A stretch of DNA of 47,015 nt from an uncultured Lachnoclostridium sp. Its GTDB lineage: Bacteria; Bacillota; Clostridia; Lachnospirales; Lachnospiraceae. Position numbers and translations under genes: made by a program. The notes beneath the pieces were generated by a model. That model made no database searches and had not been told where the DNA came from. It saw nothing but the letters and a program-made list of their open reading frames with translations. Position 1 is the first letter of the stretch, and every line of letters starts with the position of its first letter. Positions 19,150-27,913 of the stretch are shown piece after piece. Location: NCBI GenBank assembly GCA_930986645.1, contig CAKNJS010000017.1, positions 1-47,015 on the forward strand, written 5' to 3'.

Positions 19150-19494
19150 CTATGTAGTGAGTTCCAGACTGACTCTGATCGCCTGATCCACTTTATGCAT
19201 CGTAGTACCGTCGATATGACAGACATATTCCTTAAGTCTCTGTTTGTCTATCGTCCGTATCTGTTCCAGCAGAATCACAGAATTCTTAACAATCTTATAG
19301 TCTCTCGTACTGATTTCAATATGAGTCGGCAGTTTCGCCTTATTCATTTTTGAGGTAATCGCCGCACAGATCACTGTAGGGCTGTGCCGGTTTCCTACAT
19401 TATTCTGTATCACAAGAACCGGCCGGATACCTCCCTGCTCCGAACCAACCACAGGACTTAAATCGGCATAATAGATATCGCCTCTTCTGATCAT
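19150..19494 (-). CDS. mazF: MazF/PemK-family mRNA interferase
   Basis: Sequence-specific endoribonuclease toxin of the MazF/NdoA type. It begins [20 protein letters not shown], then [20 protein letters not shown], and [15 protein letters not shown], with catalytic Arg and Thr in the expected places. Length is 114 residues, or 115 if the TTG one codon upstream is used; a GGAG at 19508-19511 lies ten bases from that TTG and thirteen from the ATG, so TTG is possible. In Bacillus the order alr-ndoAI-ndoA includes the antitoxin; here alr is followed directly by mazF, with about 100 bases that hold no antitoxin frame. Confidence 0.92.
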   Translation of the reverse strand: MIRRGDIYYADLSPVVGSEQGGIRPVLVIQNNVGNRHSPTVICAAITSKMNKAKLPTHIEISTRDYKIVKNSVILLEQIRTIDKQRLKEYVCHIDGTTMHKVDQAIRVSLELTT

Positions 19495-19600
19495 CAATTA
19501 ATTCACACTCCGATTCACTTACTAAATGCAATCTGCATACTTCAGTATTCCCTTATTCATCGGATGTATTCAATGATCTTTCCCCGATTTTCCGGATGAG

Positions 19601-20767
19601 TTATTCTTCGCCGCCTTCTCTTTCCATCAGTCTGCCGTTACGTCTGTAGACACGCGGAATGCGTTTGCCCAGACAGCAGACAAATTCATAATTGAATCTT
19701 CCGCTCAATTCTGCGAGTTCGTCCACCGTAATCCGGTCACTGCCGTCCTCTCCGATCAGAGTCACACGATCCATAAATTTTGTCTCCGGAATCTCTGTCA
19801 CATCTGCCATAAACTGATCCATACATACACGGCCGAGTATTTTCGCTCGTTTTCCATGAATCAGTACACTTCCTTTGTTTGAAAGGGACCGCGGATAACC
19901 GTCGCCATATCCGACCGGAATCGTCGCAACTCTCATTTTCTTCGGCGCTACAAATGTCCCTCCGTAACTGATAGGGGTTCCCGGCTCCACATCCTTTACA
20001 TAAGTCACATGGCTGATAAGCGACAGCGCCGGCCTGAGATCTACTGCATCCTTTTCCACCTCATCAGAAGGATACATTCCATAGGTCGAGATGCCTGCTC
20101 TTGCCAGATCATGCCTGAGATCCGGAAGATCGATTATCCCCGCACTATTATCGCAGTCAAAATACCGGATCGGGATGTTTCTTTTCTCAACCTGATCTAT
20201 CATCTGCGTAAAGCGTGCGTGCTGCAGCATAGTATATTCTTTGTCCTTTTCATCCGCTTTCGCAAAATGAGTAAACATGCCTTCCAATTCCACATAGGGG
20301 AGTCGGCTGATTCTCTCGATGATATCCGCGCTGCTGCTGCTGACCGGGAAACCGAGTCTTCCCATTCCCGTGTCGATTTTTATATGAAAATATGCTTTCT
20401 TCTGCTGTCTGAGTGCTTCCTCTGACATGGCTTCTGCCATTTCTTCCGTATATACGGCCGGCCGGATCTCACAGCGGATCATTTCTTCATACTGATCCGG
20501 GAAAATACATCCCAGTACAAGAACCGGTTTTTTTATACCGTGACTGCGAAGTTCGACTGCCTCTTCCAGACAGGCCACAGCATACCCCCATACATACGGG
20601 AATTCCTCAAGCATCTCAGCGATCGGCACAGCGCCGTGCCCGTATCCGTCTGTCTTTACAACAGCGATCAGCCGTGCATCACCGCCGATCCTGTTTCTCA
20701 TCTGTTCCATATTATATGCAATCGCGTCAAGATCGATCTCGGCGCACACACGATTATGCTGTTTCAT
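19601..20767 (-). CDS. alr: Alanine racemase
   Basis: PLP enzyme that makes D-alanine for peptidoglycan. PLP-lysine motif is VVKTDGYGHGAVPIAE (family usually KANAYGHG or KADAYGHG), followed by IKIDTGMGRLGF, FTHFAKADEKD, the C-terminal catalytic-Tyr region AGISTYGMYPS, and VGYGDGYPRSLSNKG, GRVCMDQFMADVT. Length is 388 residues. Its start overlaps the end of nnr by 14 bases, so the two are translationally linked. Confidence 0.96.
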   Translation of the reverse strand: MKQHNRVCAEIDLDAIAYNMEQMRNRIGGDARLIAVVKTDGYGHGAVPIAEMLEEFPYVWGYAVACLEEAVELRSHGIKKPVLVLGCIFPDQYEEMIRCEIRPAVYTEEMAEAMSEEALRQQKKAYFHIKIDTGMGRLGFPVSSSSADIIERISRLPYVELEGMFTHFAKADEKDKEYTMLQHARFTQMIDQVEKRNIPIRYFDCDNSAGIIDLPDLRHDLARAGISTYGMYPSDEVEKDAVDLRPALSLISHVTYVKDVEPGTPISYGGTFVAPKKMRVATIPVGYGDGYPRSLSNKGSVLIHGKRAKILGRVCMDQFMADVTEIPETKFMDRVTLIGEDGSDRITVDELAELSGRFNYEFVCCLGKRIPRVYRRNGRLMEREGGEE

Positions 20768-22280
20768 TGCTGTATCTCTCCTGTTTTTCTTGTCCTTTTA
20801 CAGACATGATTTTTTCGATTCCGCTGATCAGATCGCGGGCAAGCACACTGTAGCTTCCCTTTTCATCCCGCGCCTCGTCCCCGCCGCAGGCATGAATATA
20901 TACGCCAAGCGACGCACTATCAAACGTCTCCATCCCCTGAGCTGTAAGACCTGTGATTACGCCGGCGAGCACATCGCCGGAACCCGCCTTTGCCATTGCA
21001 CTGTTTCCGGCAAGATTGAGGAACGGATGACGTCCTTTTTTCCTCACAAGTGTCCGGCTGTCCTTGAGCACGCAGGTGACAGGATATCTGTCTGTAAACT
21101 CCTTAAGAATCTTCATGCGGCAGCTCTTGATCTCGCTGACCGGACGGCCCGTCAGACGTGACATTTCCTTCATATGAGGCGTGAGAACAACCGGTATACT
21201 GACACTCTCCAGCAATTTCATTCTTCCTGAGAGAAGATTGAGGCCGTCTGCATCGATAATACATGGCACGCTGATATTTTTTAATGTATATTCCAGTATC
21301 TGTTCCGCAATACTGTCCGTTCCCAGACCGCACCCGATACACACCACATCAGACCATTCAAGCAGTGCCGCAAGCTTATCGCCGTCATATTCTTCATAGC
21401 AGGAAATTACCGCCTCCGGCAGAAGCTGCTGGAGTATTTCCCTGTTTGATTCTGCCGTATAGATCTGTACCAGTCCCGCACCTGCCGCATATGCGGCTCT
21501 TGCTGACAGATAAGCAGCGCCTGCCATTCCTCTGCTCCCGGTAATCATAAGCACTTTACCATAACTGCCTTTATGAGAATCTGCTTTTCGCTCCGGAAGA
21601 AGCTGCGGTATATCCTTACGGTCATATGTGATATACACTTCACTGTCCGATGCGAAATAATCGGGATCTATTCCAATGGGCAGCGCAACAGTCTCCCCGG
21701 CATATAATTTGCCGGGATACATCTCACACCCTGCCTTGACACATGCCATAGCCGCAGTCAGATCTGCGCGGAACGCGGTCCCCATAATCTCACCCGAAGC
21801 AGAATTGACACCGGATGGAATATCCACTGCTGTTTTTGCACACTTCTGCTCATTCATCCAGCAAATAATATCTTTATATTTTCCAGCTATTTCACGGCTT
21901 AACCCCACTCCGAATACTGCGTCTATTATAACAGTATATTCTTCTTCCGGTATTTCAGTGAATATCCTGATCCCCAATTTTTCCGCAATCTTCTTCTGTA
22001 CACTGCATTCCGGGCTGAGTGAGGATTCTCTGCCGGCAAAAAGGATATGTGCACAGTCCCCTTCCTCTGTGAGAAGCCTTGCTATGGCAAAACCGTCCCC
22101 GCCATTATTACCGCTGCCGCATACGACAAGTGTCCGCGAAGTATCAATCCCGTGTGCGTGCAAAGCCTCCACTGTCTTCAGTGCTGCCCGTTCCATAAGA
22201 ACAAGAGAAGGAAGCCCTGTTTCATCAATCGTGTGCCGGTCAGCAGCGCTCATCTGAGCTCCGTTCGGAAGATATCTCAT
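20754..22280 (-). CDS. nnr: Bifunctional NAD(P)H-hydrate epimerase/dehydratase (Nnr)
   Basis: Repairs hydrated NAD(P)H. The N-terminal YjeF epimerase domain (1-about 215) has VVCGSGNNGGDGFAIARLL and AVDIPSGVNSASGE. The C-terminal ribokinase-fold ADP/ATP-dependent dehydratase (about 220-500) has HKGSYGKVLMITGSRGMAGA, DADGLNLLSG, VVLTPHMKEMSRL, and NSAMAKAGSGDVLAGVITG. Length is 508 residues, normal for the fused form. It is first in nnr-alr-mazF, behind the rex terminator. Confidence 0.95.
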   Translation of the reverse strand: MRYLPNGAQMSAADRHTIDETGLPSLVLMERAALKTVEALHAHGIDTSRTLVVCGSGNNGGDGFAIARLLTEEGDCAHILFAGRESSLSPECSVQKKIAEKLGIRIFTEIPEEEYTVIIDAVFGVGLSREIAGKYKDIICWMNEQKCAKTAVDIPSGVNSASGEIMGTAFRADLTAAMACVKAGCEMYPGKLYAGETVALPIGIDPDYFASDSEVYITYDRKDIPQLLPERKADSHKGSYGKVLMITGSRGMAGAAYLSARAAYAAGAGLVQIYTAESNREILQQLLPEAVISCYEEYDGDKLAALLEWSDVVCIGCGLGTDSIAEQILEYTLKNISVPCIIDADGLNLLSGRMKLLESVSIPVVLTPHMKEMSRLTGRPVSEIKSCRMKILKEFTDRYPVTCVLKDSRTLVRKKGRHPFLNLAGNSAMAKAGSGDVLAGVITGLTAQGMETFDSASLGVYIHACGGDEARDEKGSYSVLARDLISGIEKIMSVKGQEKQERYSNETA

Positions 22281-22367
22281 ATCTGATCACCGTTCTTTCA
22301 TTCTGATATTATTTTACTGCACATCTCCGTCAGCTGAGATATGCCTAAAACATATTTTTACAACATA

Positions 22368-22387
22368 CCCCGCAGCAAGCTGCGGGG
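22368..22387 (-). terminator. Hairpin after rex
   Basis: Perfect 9-bp stem CCCCGCAGC/GCTGCGGGG with a two-base loop, 16 bases beyond the rex stop. The T-tract after it is interrupted (TATGTTGTAAAAAT), so termination may be partial. Confidence 0.6.
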
Positions 22388-22403
22388 TTATCTTTGTTCT
22401 GCA

Positions 22404-23051
22404 CTACTTAGTTTTACATAATTTCTTTTTTTGTGTGATATTGTATGACAGCTGCATCAGACTGTCTGAGAGATGGACACTCTCTACGACAACATCTTTG
22501 GGCAGTGTCAGATCTGTGTGTGCAAAATTCCAGATTGCCTTGATCCCGTTTTCCACAAGAATATCCGCCACTTCAACTGCCTTTGATTTCGGAATCGTCA
22601 GCGCTGCGATCTCAATGTCATTATTTCCAAGGAAATCAACCAGTTCGTCCATCATTCTCACCTGCACTCCCCGGATGGACATTCCTTCCAGTCTGGGATT
22701 TACGTCAAAAAGACTTTTCAAAATAAATCCGCTTCTCTCAAAGGATGCATAATTGGCAAGCGCCTGTCCGAGATTACCTGCGCCAATGATAATAAAGTTA
22801 TGTGTCTTATCCAGCCCCAGTATTTTACCGATCTCTGTGTACAGGTACTTGACATTATACCCGTACCCCTGCTGTCCGAACCCGCCGAAATTATTGAGAT
22901 CCTGCCTGATCTGCGATGCCGTAACCTGCATTTTCTTGCTCAGATCATTGGAGGATATCCTTTCTACCCCCTCTTCAAGAAGATCGCCGAGATATCTGTG
23001 ATATCTCGGCAGACGGGAAATCACCGCACGGGATATTTTTCTATGTTCCAA
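22404..23051 (-). CDS. rex: Redox-sensing transcriptional repressor Rex
   Basis: Dimeric NADH/NAD+ sensor that represses fermentation and respiration genes when NADH is low. The N-terminal winged helix (about 1-80) contains SRLPRYHRYLGDLLEEGVER and ITASQ-like VTASQIRQDLNNFGGFGQQG; the Rossmann domain has FIIIGAGNLGQALANYASFE, FDVNPRLEGMSIRG, and IWNFAHTDLTLP. Length is 215 residues. The start codon is TTG at 23051: no ATG lies nearby, the frame gives the canonical EHRKISRAVISRLPRYHRYL, and AAGGTGG is just upstream. It has a consensus promoter at 23153-23181. The likely local target is the alcohol dehydrogenase at 7494-8675. Confidence 0.96.
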   Translation of the reverse strand: MEHRKISRAVISRLPRYHRYLGDLLEEGVERISSNDLSKKMQVTASQIRQDLNNFGGFGQQGYGYNVKYLYTEIGKILGLDKTHNFIIIGAGNLGQALANYASFERSGFILKSLFDVNPRLEGMSIRGVQVRMMDELVDFLGNNDIEIAALTIPKSKAVEVADILVENGIKAIWNFAHTDLTLPKDVVVESVHLSDSLMQLSYNITQKKKLCKTK

Positions 23052-23152
23052 ATCTTACCACCTTCCATCGCATAGCGTTCCTCCTGCTCTAATATACAGC
23101 CTTCCGCGGATGGATTATGTTCACCTATGCGCTTCCTATCATATTCTGTCTT

Positions 23153-23181
23153 ATTATATAGAATAGTTAAACTTATGTCAA
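23153..23181 (-). promoter_or_regulatory. Consensus SigA promoter of rex
   Basis: Minus strand TTGACA (23181-23176), exactly 17 bases, TATAAT (23158-23153): a perfect match to the consensus. The -35 box and spacer also contain a weak Rex-like arrangement (10 of 14 fixed positions). Confidence 0.8.
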
Positions 23182-23242
23182 TTTTTACTTTCTTTTTTGT
23201 CTATATCAGTTATAATGAATATCTGAGAGGAGGAGTACCGAT

Positions 23243-25204
23243 ATGATACTCGCATGTCACAATCTTAAGAAAGCATTCGGCGAACGTATAATTGTCCGAG
23301 AGGGCTCTTTTCATATAGAAGAACGGGAAAAGGCTGCTCTTATCGGAATAAACGGTGCCGGTAAATCTACAATATTAAAAATGATCATGAACGAGGAGCC
23401 GTCAGACGGCGGTGAAATTATCCTTGCAAAAGGCAAGACCATCGGCTATCTGGCACAACACCAGAATATGCTGCCTGACGGCACGATCTATGATGAGCTG
23501 AGGTCCGCTAAAGCAGATATTTTTGAAATGGAACAGAAAATACGTTCCATCGAACTCGAATTAAAATCACTTTCGGGCGACGAACTGGAAAGCCGTCTGG
23601 ATACATACAATCGTCTTCAGTCTGAATTTGAAGCACGCAACGGATATGCCTGTGAGAGCGAAATCACCGGGGTATTGAAAGGACTCGGATTTTCCGAAGA
23701 TGATTTTTCCAAAAAGACGGATACTCTTTCCGGAGGCCAGAAAACCCGCGTAGCTCTCGGAAAGCTGCTGCTGACCAATCCTGATATACTTCTGCTCGAC
23801 GAACCTACCAACCATCTGGATCTGAATTCCATCGCATGGCTTGAAACATATCTGATCAATTATCCGGGCGCCGTATTTATTGTCTCTCATGACCGTTATT
23901 TTCTAAACCGCGTTGTAACGAAAGTCGTAGAGATCGAAAATGGCGAAATCCGCATGTATATGGGTAACTATAAAGCATACTCAGAAAAGAAACAGCAGCT
24001 GCGTGACGCACGCCTTAAAGAGTACTATAACCAGCAGCGGGAAATCAAACACCAGCAGGCTGTAATCGACAAACTAAAATCATTTAACAGGGAAAAATCT
24101 ATCCGCCGTGCAGAAAGCAGAGAAAAGATGCTTGAAAAGATCAAACCAGTGGAAAAACCAGTGGAAGTAAACACAGAGATGCATTTTACCCTTGAGCCGT
24201 CCTGCGTCAGCGGCAATGATGTCCTGACTGTAGAGAACCTCTCCAAACAGTTTGACGGACAGGTGCTTTTCCGCGACGTCAATTTTGAGATCAAGCGCGG
24301 AGAACATGTTGCAGTGATCGGAGACAACGGAACCGGAAAGACAACACTCTTGAAGATATTGAACCAAGTGCAGACAGCGGATAGCGGTTCCTTTACACTC
24401 GGTGCAAAGGTCCAGATCGGGTATTACGATCAGGAACACCATGTGCTCCACGATGAAAAAACGATATTTGATGAGATTTCCGATGCCTATCCGGCACTGA
24501 ACAACACGCAGATCCGTAATACACTTGCCGCCTTTCAGTTTACCGGTGATGAAGTGTTTAAAGAGATCCGTTCCCTGAGCGGCGGTGAAAAGGGACGTGT
24601 CTCTCTCGCAAAGCTCATGCTTTCCGAAGCGAACTTTCTGATCCTCGATGAGCCCACCAACCATCTGGATATTGCATCAAAAGAGATATTGGAGGAGGCC
24701 CTCAACAACTACAGCGGAACTGTGCTTTATGTATCCCATGACAGATATTTTATTAACAGCACAGCCTCGAGGATCCTTGAACTGGTAAATCAGACTTTTG
24801 TAAACTATATTGGAAATTACGATTATTATCTGGAGAAAAAGGAAGAACTCACCCGCGCTTACGCATCAGGCAGTGCTCCTGTTTCTCCAGCTGCCGGCGG
24901 AAACTCTTCTGCTTCTTCTGCATCTTTGCAGAACTCCGCCGGCACCGCCTCTCCGGGCTCTAAGCTCAGCTGGCAGGAGCAGAAAGAACAGCAGGCAAAA
25001 GAGCGCAAACGTAAAAATGATCTCAAGAAAACTGAGGAAGAGATCAGCCGCATGGAAGAACGGAATGCACAGATCGATCACGAGTTGACACTTGAAGAAG
25101 TCTACTCTAATTCCGTCAAATGCCAAGAACTTGCAAAAGAGCACGCGGCAAATGAGAAGAGACTGGAGGAGCTCTACGAGATGTGGGAGGTGCTGGCTGA
25201 ATAA
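23243..25204 (+). CDS. ABC-F family ATP-binding protein
   Basis: Soluble protein with two ATP-binding cassettes and no membrane domain, the ABC-F class that acts on the ribosome (EttA, Uup, YdiF, or antibiotic-protection types). Cassette 1: Walker A GINGAGKST (36-44), signature LSGGQKTRVALGKLLL, Walker B LLLDEPTNHLDL. Linker about 245-300 is basic and helical (QQREIKHQQAVIDKLKSFNR). Cassette 2: GDNGTGKTTLLKIL, LSGGEKGRVSLAKLM, LILDEPTNHLD. The C-terminus carries a Ser/Ala/Gly-rich spacer (SGSAPVSPAAGGNSSASSAS) and a coiled coil. Layout fits the YdiF/Uup housekeeping group better than resistance types. Divergent from rex, with AGGAGGAG before the ATG and TATAAT at 23211-23216. Confidence 0.93.
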   Translation: MILACHNLKKAFGERIIVREGSFHIEEREKAALIGINGAGKSTILKMIMNEEPSDGGEIILAKGKTIGYLAQHQNMLPDGTIYDELRSAKADIFEMEQKIRSIELELKSLSGDELESRLDTYNRLQSEFEARNGYACESEITGVLKGLGFSEDDFSKKTDTLSGGQKTRVALGKLLLTNPDILLLDEPTNHLDLNSIAWLETYLINYPGAVFIVSHDRYFLNRVVTKVVEIENGEIRMYMGNYKAYSEKKQQLRDARLKEYYNQQREIKHQQAVIDKLKSFNREKSIRRAESREKMLEKIKPVEKPVEVNTEMHFTLEPSCVSGNDVLTVENLSKQFDGQVLFRDVNFEIKRGEHVAVIGDNGTGKTTLLKILNQVQTADSGSFTLGAKVQIGYYDQEHHVLHDEKTIFDEISDAYPALNNTQIRNTLAAFQFTGDEVFKEIRSLSGGEKGRVSLAKLMLSEANFLILDEPTNHLDIASKEILEEALNNYSGTVLYVSHDRYFINSTASRILELVNQTFVNYIGNYDYYLEKKEELTRAYASGSAPVSPAAGGNSSASSASLQNSAGTASPGSKLSWQEQKEQQAKERKRKNDLKKTEEEISRMEERNAQIDHELTLEEVYSNSVKCQELAKEHAANEKRLEELYEMWEVLAE

Positions 25205-25258
25205 AATTCAGTTATTATACCTTTGCTGATGAAGCGGCATCTATTAAAAAACACGAAT

Positions 25259-25660
25259 TCACTTTTTCTTCCTGCACATAGGATACCACAGAATATCCGC
25301 CGCAAAGCCGGCAGCCGCCAGTCCGCCTGCAATAATACAGCTAAGAAACTCTGCCATTCCGGACGCAGTCAAAAATGCAGTTATAAAGCAGATCACTGCG
25401 ATCACGGGATGGCAGATGAGCCACAGAGCATTGACACATGCAATAACATATTTCATAAGCCTGATATTCAAACAGTAAAAAATCAATGGAACCATATAAC
25501 TTCCACCGCATATCATAAGGTTAAAGTACATCCCGGTACTTCCAAACTGTGTACCGTTCCCTATTTTTGCAAGCGGGGTAAGCGTCACTGCAATAAGCTC
25601 ACAGCAGAACAGCACAACCGCTATTGCCGTCCACAGGATTACGCTTTCTTTTTCTTTCAT
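25259..25660 (-). CDS. Four-helix membrane protein of unknown function, divergent from the two-component genes
   Basis: A 133-residue hydrophobic protein, starting MKEKESVILWTAIAVVLFCC and ending PMCRKKK. Four membrane helices are apparent (roughly 8-26, 45-65, 70-92, 98-122), with a cytoplasmic basic tail. I do not recognise the family. The start is uncertain: the ATG at 25660 has AAGGGAAG nearby, and a GTG at 25684 is in frame but overlaps the GAGGAGG motif. It is transcribed away from the response-regulator gene, and the region between them carries the LytTR-like repeats, so it may be a target of that system. Confidence 0.7.
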   Translation of the reverse strand: MKEKESVILWTAIAVVLFCCELIAVTLTPLAKIGNGTQFGSTGMYFNLMICGGSYMVPLIFYCLNIRLMKYVIACVNALWLICHPVIAVICFITAFLTASGMAEFLSCIIAGGLAAAGFAADILWYPMCRKKK

Positions 25661-25753
25661 GATTTTCTTCCCTTTCCTCCTCACTTTCTAAATTTTCATC
25701 GGATTTTTGGTCTGACTATATCGTAACAGAAAAAACAGATTATATTGCGAGGC

Positions 25754-25783
25754 TGTCATTTCCGGTATGTCTGTATGTCATTT
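25754..25783. promoter_or_regulatory. Candidate LytTR-type operator: 8-bp direct repeat, 22-bp period
   Basis: TGTCATTT occurs at 25754-25761 and again at 25776-25783, so the copies start 22 bases (two helical turns) apart, in the region between the divergent membrane-protein gene and a LytTR response regulator. LytTR-domain regulators such as AgrA bind pairs of about 9-bp direct repeats with 12-13-bp gaps. It lies 17 bases upstream of the regulator's -35 box and next to TATAAT (25739-25744, minus strand) of the divergent gene. Confidence 0.5.
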
Positions 25784-25800
25784 TTGAACGTATCAGATGC

Positions 25801-25829
25801 TTGCCTGCTTCATTCAGAAGAATTATACT
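25801..25829 (+). promoter_or_regulatory. Promoter of the two-component operon
   Basis: TTGCCT (25801-25806), 17-base spacer, TATACT (25824-25829), about 34 bases before the ATG at 25863. Confidence 0.6.
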
Positions 25830-25862
25830 ATTATCAAGTACGAATATCTGGAGGAATATATT

Positions 25863-26573
25863 ATGTTATCTATCGCCATCTGCGAAGACAATGTCTCGGT
25901 ACAGTCTCAGCTTGAAAACTATATCCACGAACTGTACAGCAGCTGTCCGGCAGAGGTCTTTTCTTCCGGCGAAGAACTCCTCTCCAGCCTTGAACGGAAA
26001 GGAAGCGGCTTTTCAATTTATTTGATGGACATCTCTCTTCCCGGCATTTCCGGAATTGAGACTGCGGCATCCATTCGAGCACGCGACCCGTATGCGCTGA
26101 TCCTCTATATCACTGATTACAGGGAGTATGTGTACCATGTCTTTGAGACGCTTCCCTACCGCTTTATCCTCAAACCTGTTGACAAGAGCGTATTTCAGAA
26201 AGCGCTCTCAGACGCCATGAACTACTGTACGGACCGGAAGAAAATGTTTCTCTTCCATATTGACAGGGCACAATATCAGATCCCGCTGCAGGAAATCGTA
26301 TATTTTGAATCGCATCTGCGCCGTATCACGCTCCATACACCGAAAGAATCCTATACATTCTACGGACGGCTGCAGGATCTGATCTCCAAGCTCAATCCCA
26401 TGCTTTTTGTGCGGACACATGCTTCTTACATTGTAAATATGGAGTACATACGTGCTGTCTGCGAGGCAGAAATAGAACTCCAGACAGGTGAGCGCATTCC
26501 CATCAGCCGGAAATACCGCACTTCTGTCCGCGCAGGGCATCTGGAATATATGAAATGGAGAACAATGCAATGA
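25863..26573 (+). CDS. AgrA/LytR-type response regulator with LytTR DNA-binding domain
   Basis: Response regulator, 236 residues. The receiver domain (1-about 120) has the acidic pair E8/D9 in AICEDNVSV, the phosphoryl-acceptor Asp56 in YLMDISLPGISGIETA, and the conserved Lys in RFILKPVDKSVF. The LytTR domain (about 130-236) has IVYFESHLRRITLHTPKE and FVRTHASYIVNMEYI, ending PISRKYRTSVRAGHLEYM. Start ATG 25863 is chosen because GGAGG lies nine bases upstream and it gives the usual MLSIAICEDN start; the frame extends 22 codons further upstream. The kinase gene follows with an ATGA overlap. Likely autoregulated through the upstream direct repeat. Confidence 0.93.
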   Translation: MLSIAICEDNVSVQSQLENYIHELYSSCPAEVFSSGEELLSSLERKGSGFSIYLMDISLPGISGIETAASIRARDPYALILYITDYREYVYHVFETLPYRFILKPVDKSVFQKALSDAMNYCTDRKKMFLFHIDRAQYQIPLQEIVYFESHLRRITLHTPKESYTFYGRLQDLISKLNPMLFVRTHASYIVNMEYIRAVCEAEIELQTGERIPISRKYRTSVRAGHLEYMKWRTMQ

Positions 26574-27814
26574 TATACTTGACAGATTATGATATTTATC
26601 TCAATACCTTTCTCTGTTTGATCGACATGATCATTATTATGGAACTTCGGGAGCGCATATATGGACGTATTGCTCATCTGCGAGGCATGTGTATTGCTCT
26701 GTCCGCCGCACTCGCAGTGCTGATAATGATTCTGCCGGAATCATACAGAAATACTTACTTTACCCTTCCTGTCAGCATGGTCCTGCTCCCCTTTTATCCG
26801 AAAAATATTAGGAAGAAGCTGCTGTTTGAAGTCTGCCTGTTTTCAAGTGTCTTTACTTATATGATGGTTCTAAATGACATTACAAACATGACTCCTCGTT
26901 TCAGTGAGTGGGTGATAACGTATATTGCCATTTTCCACGCAGGTCTCTGGATTCTTCTGTTTGTCGTCCTGAGGCTGTGCAGAAATATAGATACAGATAT
27001 TCCACTGTCATTGTGGTTTATCTTCCTCCTGATACCAGTCTGCATCTTTGCAAGCTCAGCTGCCCTTATCCCTCTTTTGAGCAGCAGTTACCTATCGAGA
27101 CCGGAATCTGACATATTACACCTTGTCGTTCAGGCGACGTTTTTGTTCATTAATCTTGTACTTTTGGAGTTTTTGCAAAAACTGACGGGATATTTTCAGA
27201 GAGAAAAAGAGCAGAGCCTTCTCAGACAGCAGCTCCAATATCAGGAAAACCATTATCAGCACCTGATCCGTTCGTTCGAACAGATACAAAAGATCCGCCA
27301 CGATATGAAAAATCATCTGCAGACGCTCTCCATCCTGTATGATAAAAACAAAACCGATGAGCTGCGGGCATACCTTCATCAGACTTACGAGCTGCTCGCC
27401 CATTCTGAACAGGTCATATCAACGGGCAATCCGTCATTTGACGCGATCCTCAATATCAAATTAGCAGAAATGGGAAAAAAAGACATTTCCTGCTCTCCCG
27501 CTCTTTCGATTCCCCGCGGATTGGATCTTCCCTTCTCCGATACGGTGACCATACTGGGAAATCTGCTCGACAATGCAATAAATTCATGCACAGCTGCCTC
27601 AAGCGTAACCCTCTCAGTCACATGGCAGCAAGAAACACTTTTCTTGCATATGGAGAATCCGTGTACAGACACCAAAAAAGCCCCTTACGGGCTCGGAATG
27701 AAAAACGCGGAAGAAACAGTAAAGAAATATTCCGGCACCCTGCACACAGAGCTGAAAGACGGGAAATACATAACAGATGTCATACTCTACGAAATTGGAA
27801 TACGACACACATGA
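26570..27814 (+). CDS. AgrC-like sensor histidine kinase (GHKL family)
   Basis: Membrane sensor kinase of 414 residues, partner of the LytTR regulator. Residues 1-205 contain about six membrane helices; a coiled coil follows (212-240); the phosphoacceptor motif is KIRHDMKNHLQTLSILYDK with His244, and the GHKL ATPase has ILGNLLDNAINSC (N box) and YGLGMKNAEETVKKYSG (G box). Layout matches AgrC-type kinases that sense peptides. No AgrB/AgrD or other peptide gene is adjacent, so the signal is unknown. ATG 26570 overlaps the regulator's stop and has GGAG nine bases upstream; the ATG at 26555 lies upstream of that motif. Confidence 0.9.
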   Translation: MIYLTDYDIYLNTFLCLIDMIIIMELRERIYGRIAHLRGMCIALSAALAVLIMILPESYRNTYFTLPVSMVLLPFYPKNIRKKLLFEVCLFSSVFTYMMVLNDITNMTPRFSEWVITYIAIFHAGLWILLFVVLRLCRNIDTDIPLSLWFIFLLIPVCIFASSAALIPLLSSSYLSRPESDILHLVVQATFLFINLVLLEFLQKLTGYFQREKEQSLLRQQLQYQENHYQHLIRSFEQIQKIRHDMKNHLQTLSILYDKNKTDELRAYLHQTYELLAHSEQVISTGNPSFDAILNIKLAEMGKKDISCSPALSIPRGLDLPFSDTVTILGNLLDNAINSCTAASSVTLSVTWQQETLFLHMENPCTDTKKAPYGLGMKNAEETVKKYSGTLHTELKDGKYITDVILYEIGIRHT

Positions 27815-27846
27815 GAAGCTCCTGATTTGATAACGCTTTCAACAAT

Positions 27847-27898
27847 GAAGGGATAATGATTCCGGCGTCTGTAACTGAAGCTGAAATCATTATCCCTC
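27847..27898. repeat. 14-bp inverted repeat between convergent genes
   Basis: AAGGGATAATGATT and AATCATTATCCCT face each other across about 25 bases, between the kinase stop and the degV stop. It has no T-run on either side; it may act as a bidirectional, atypical terminator. Confidence 0.5.
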
Positions 27899-27913
27899 AA
27901 TGGATGAATACGT

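Noticed and set aside
23243-25204. Antibiotic-resistance ABC-F
   Set aside because: Layout and motifs fit the housekeeping YdiF/Uup group; no long interdomain antibiotic-resistance arm was evident.
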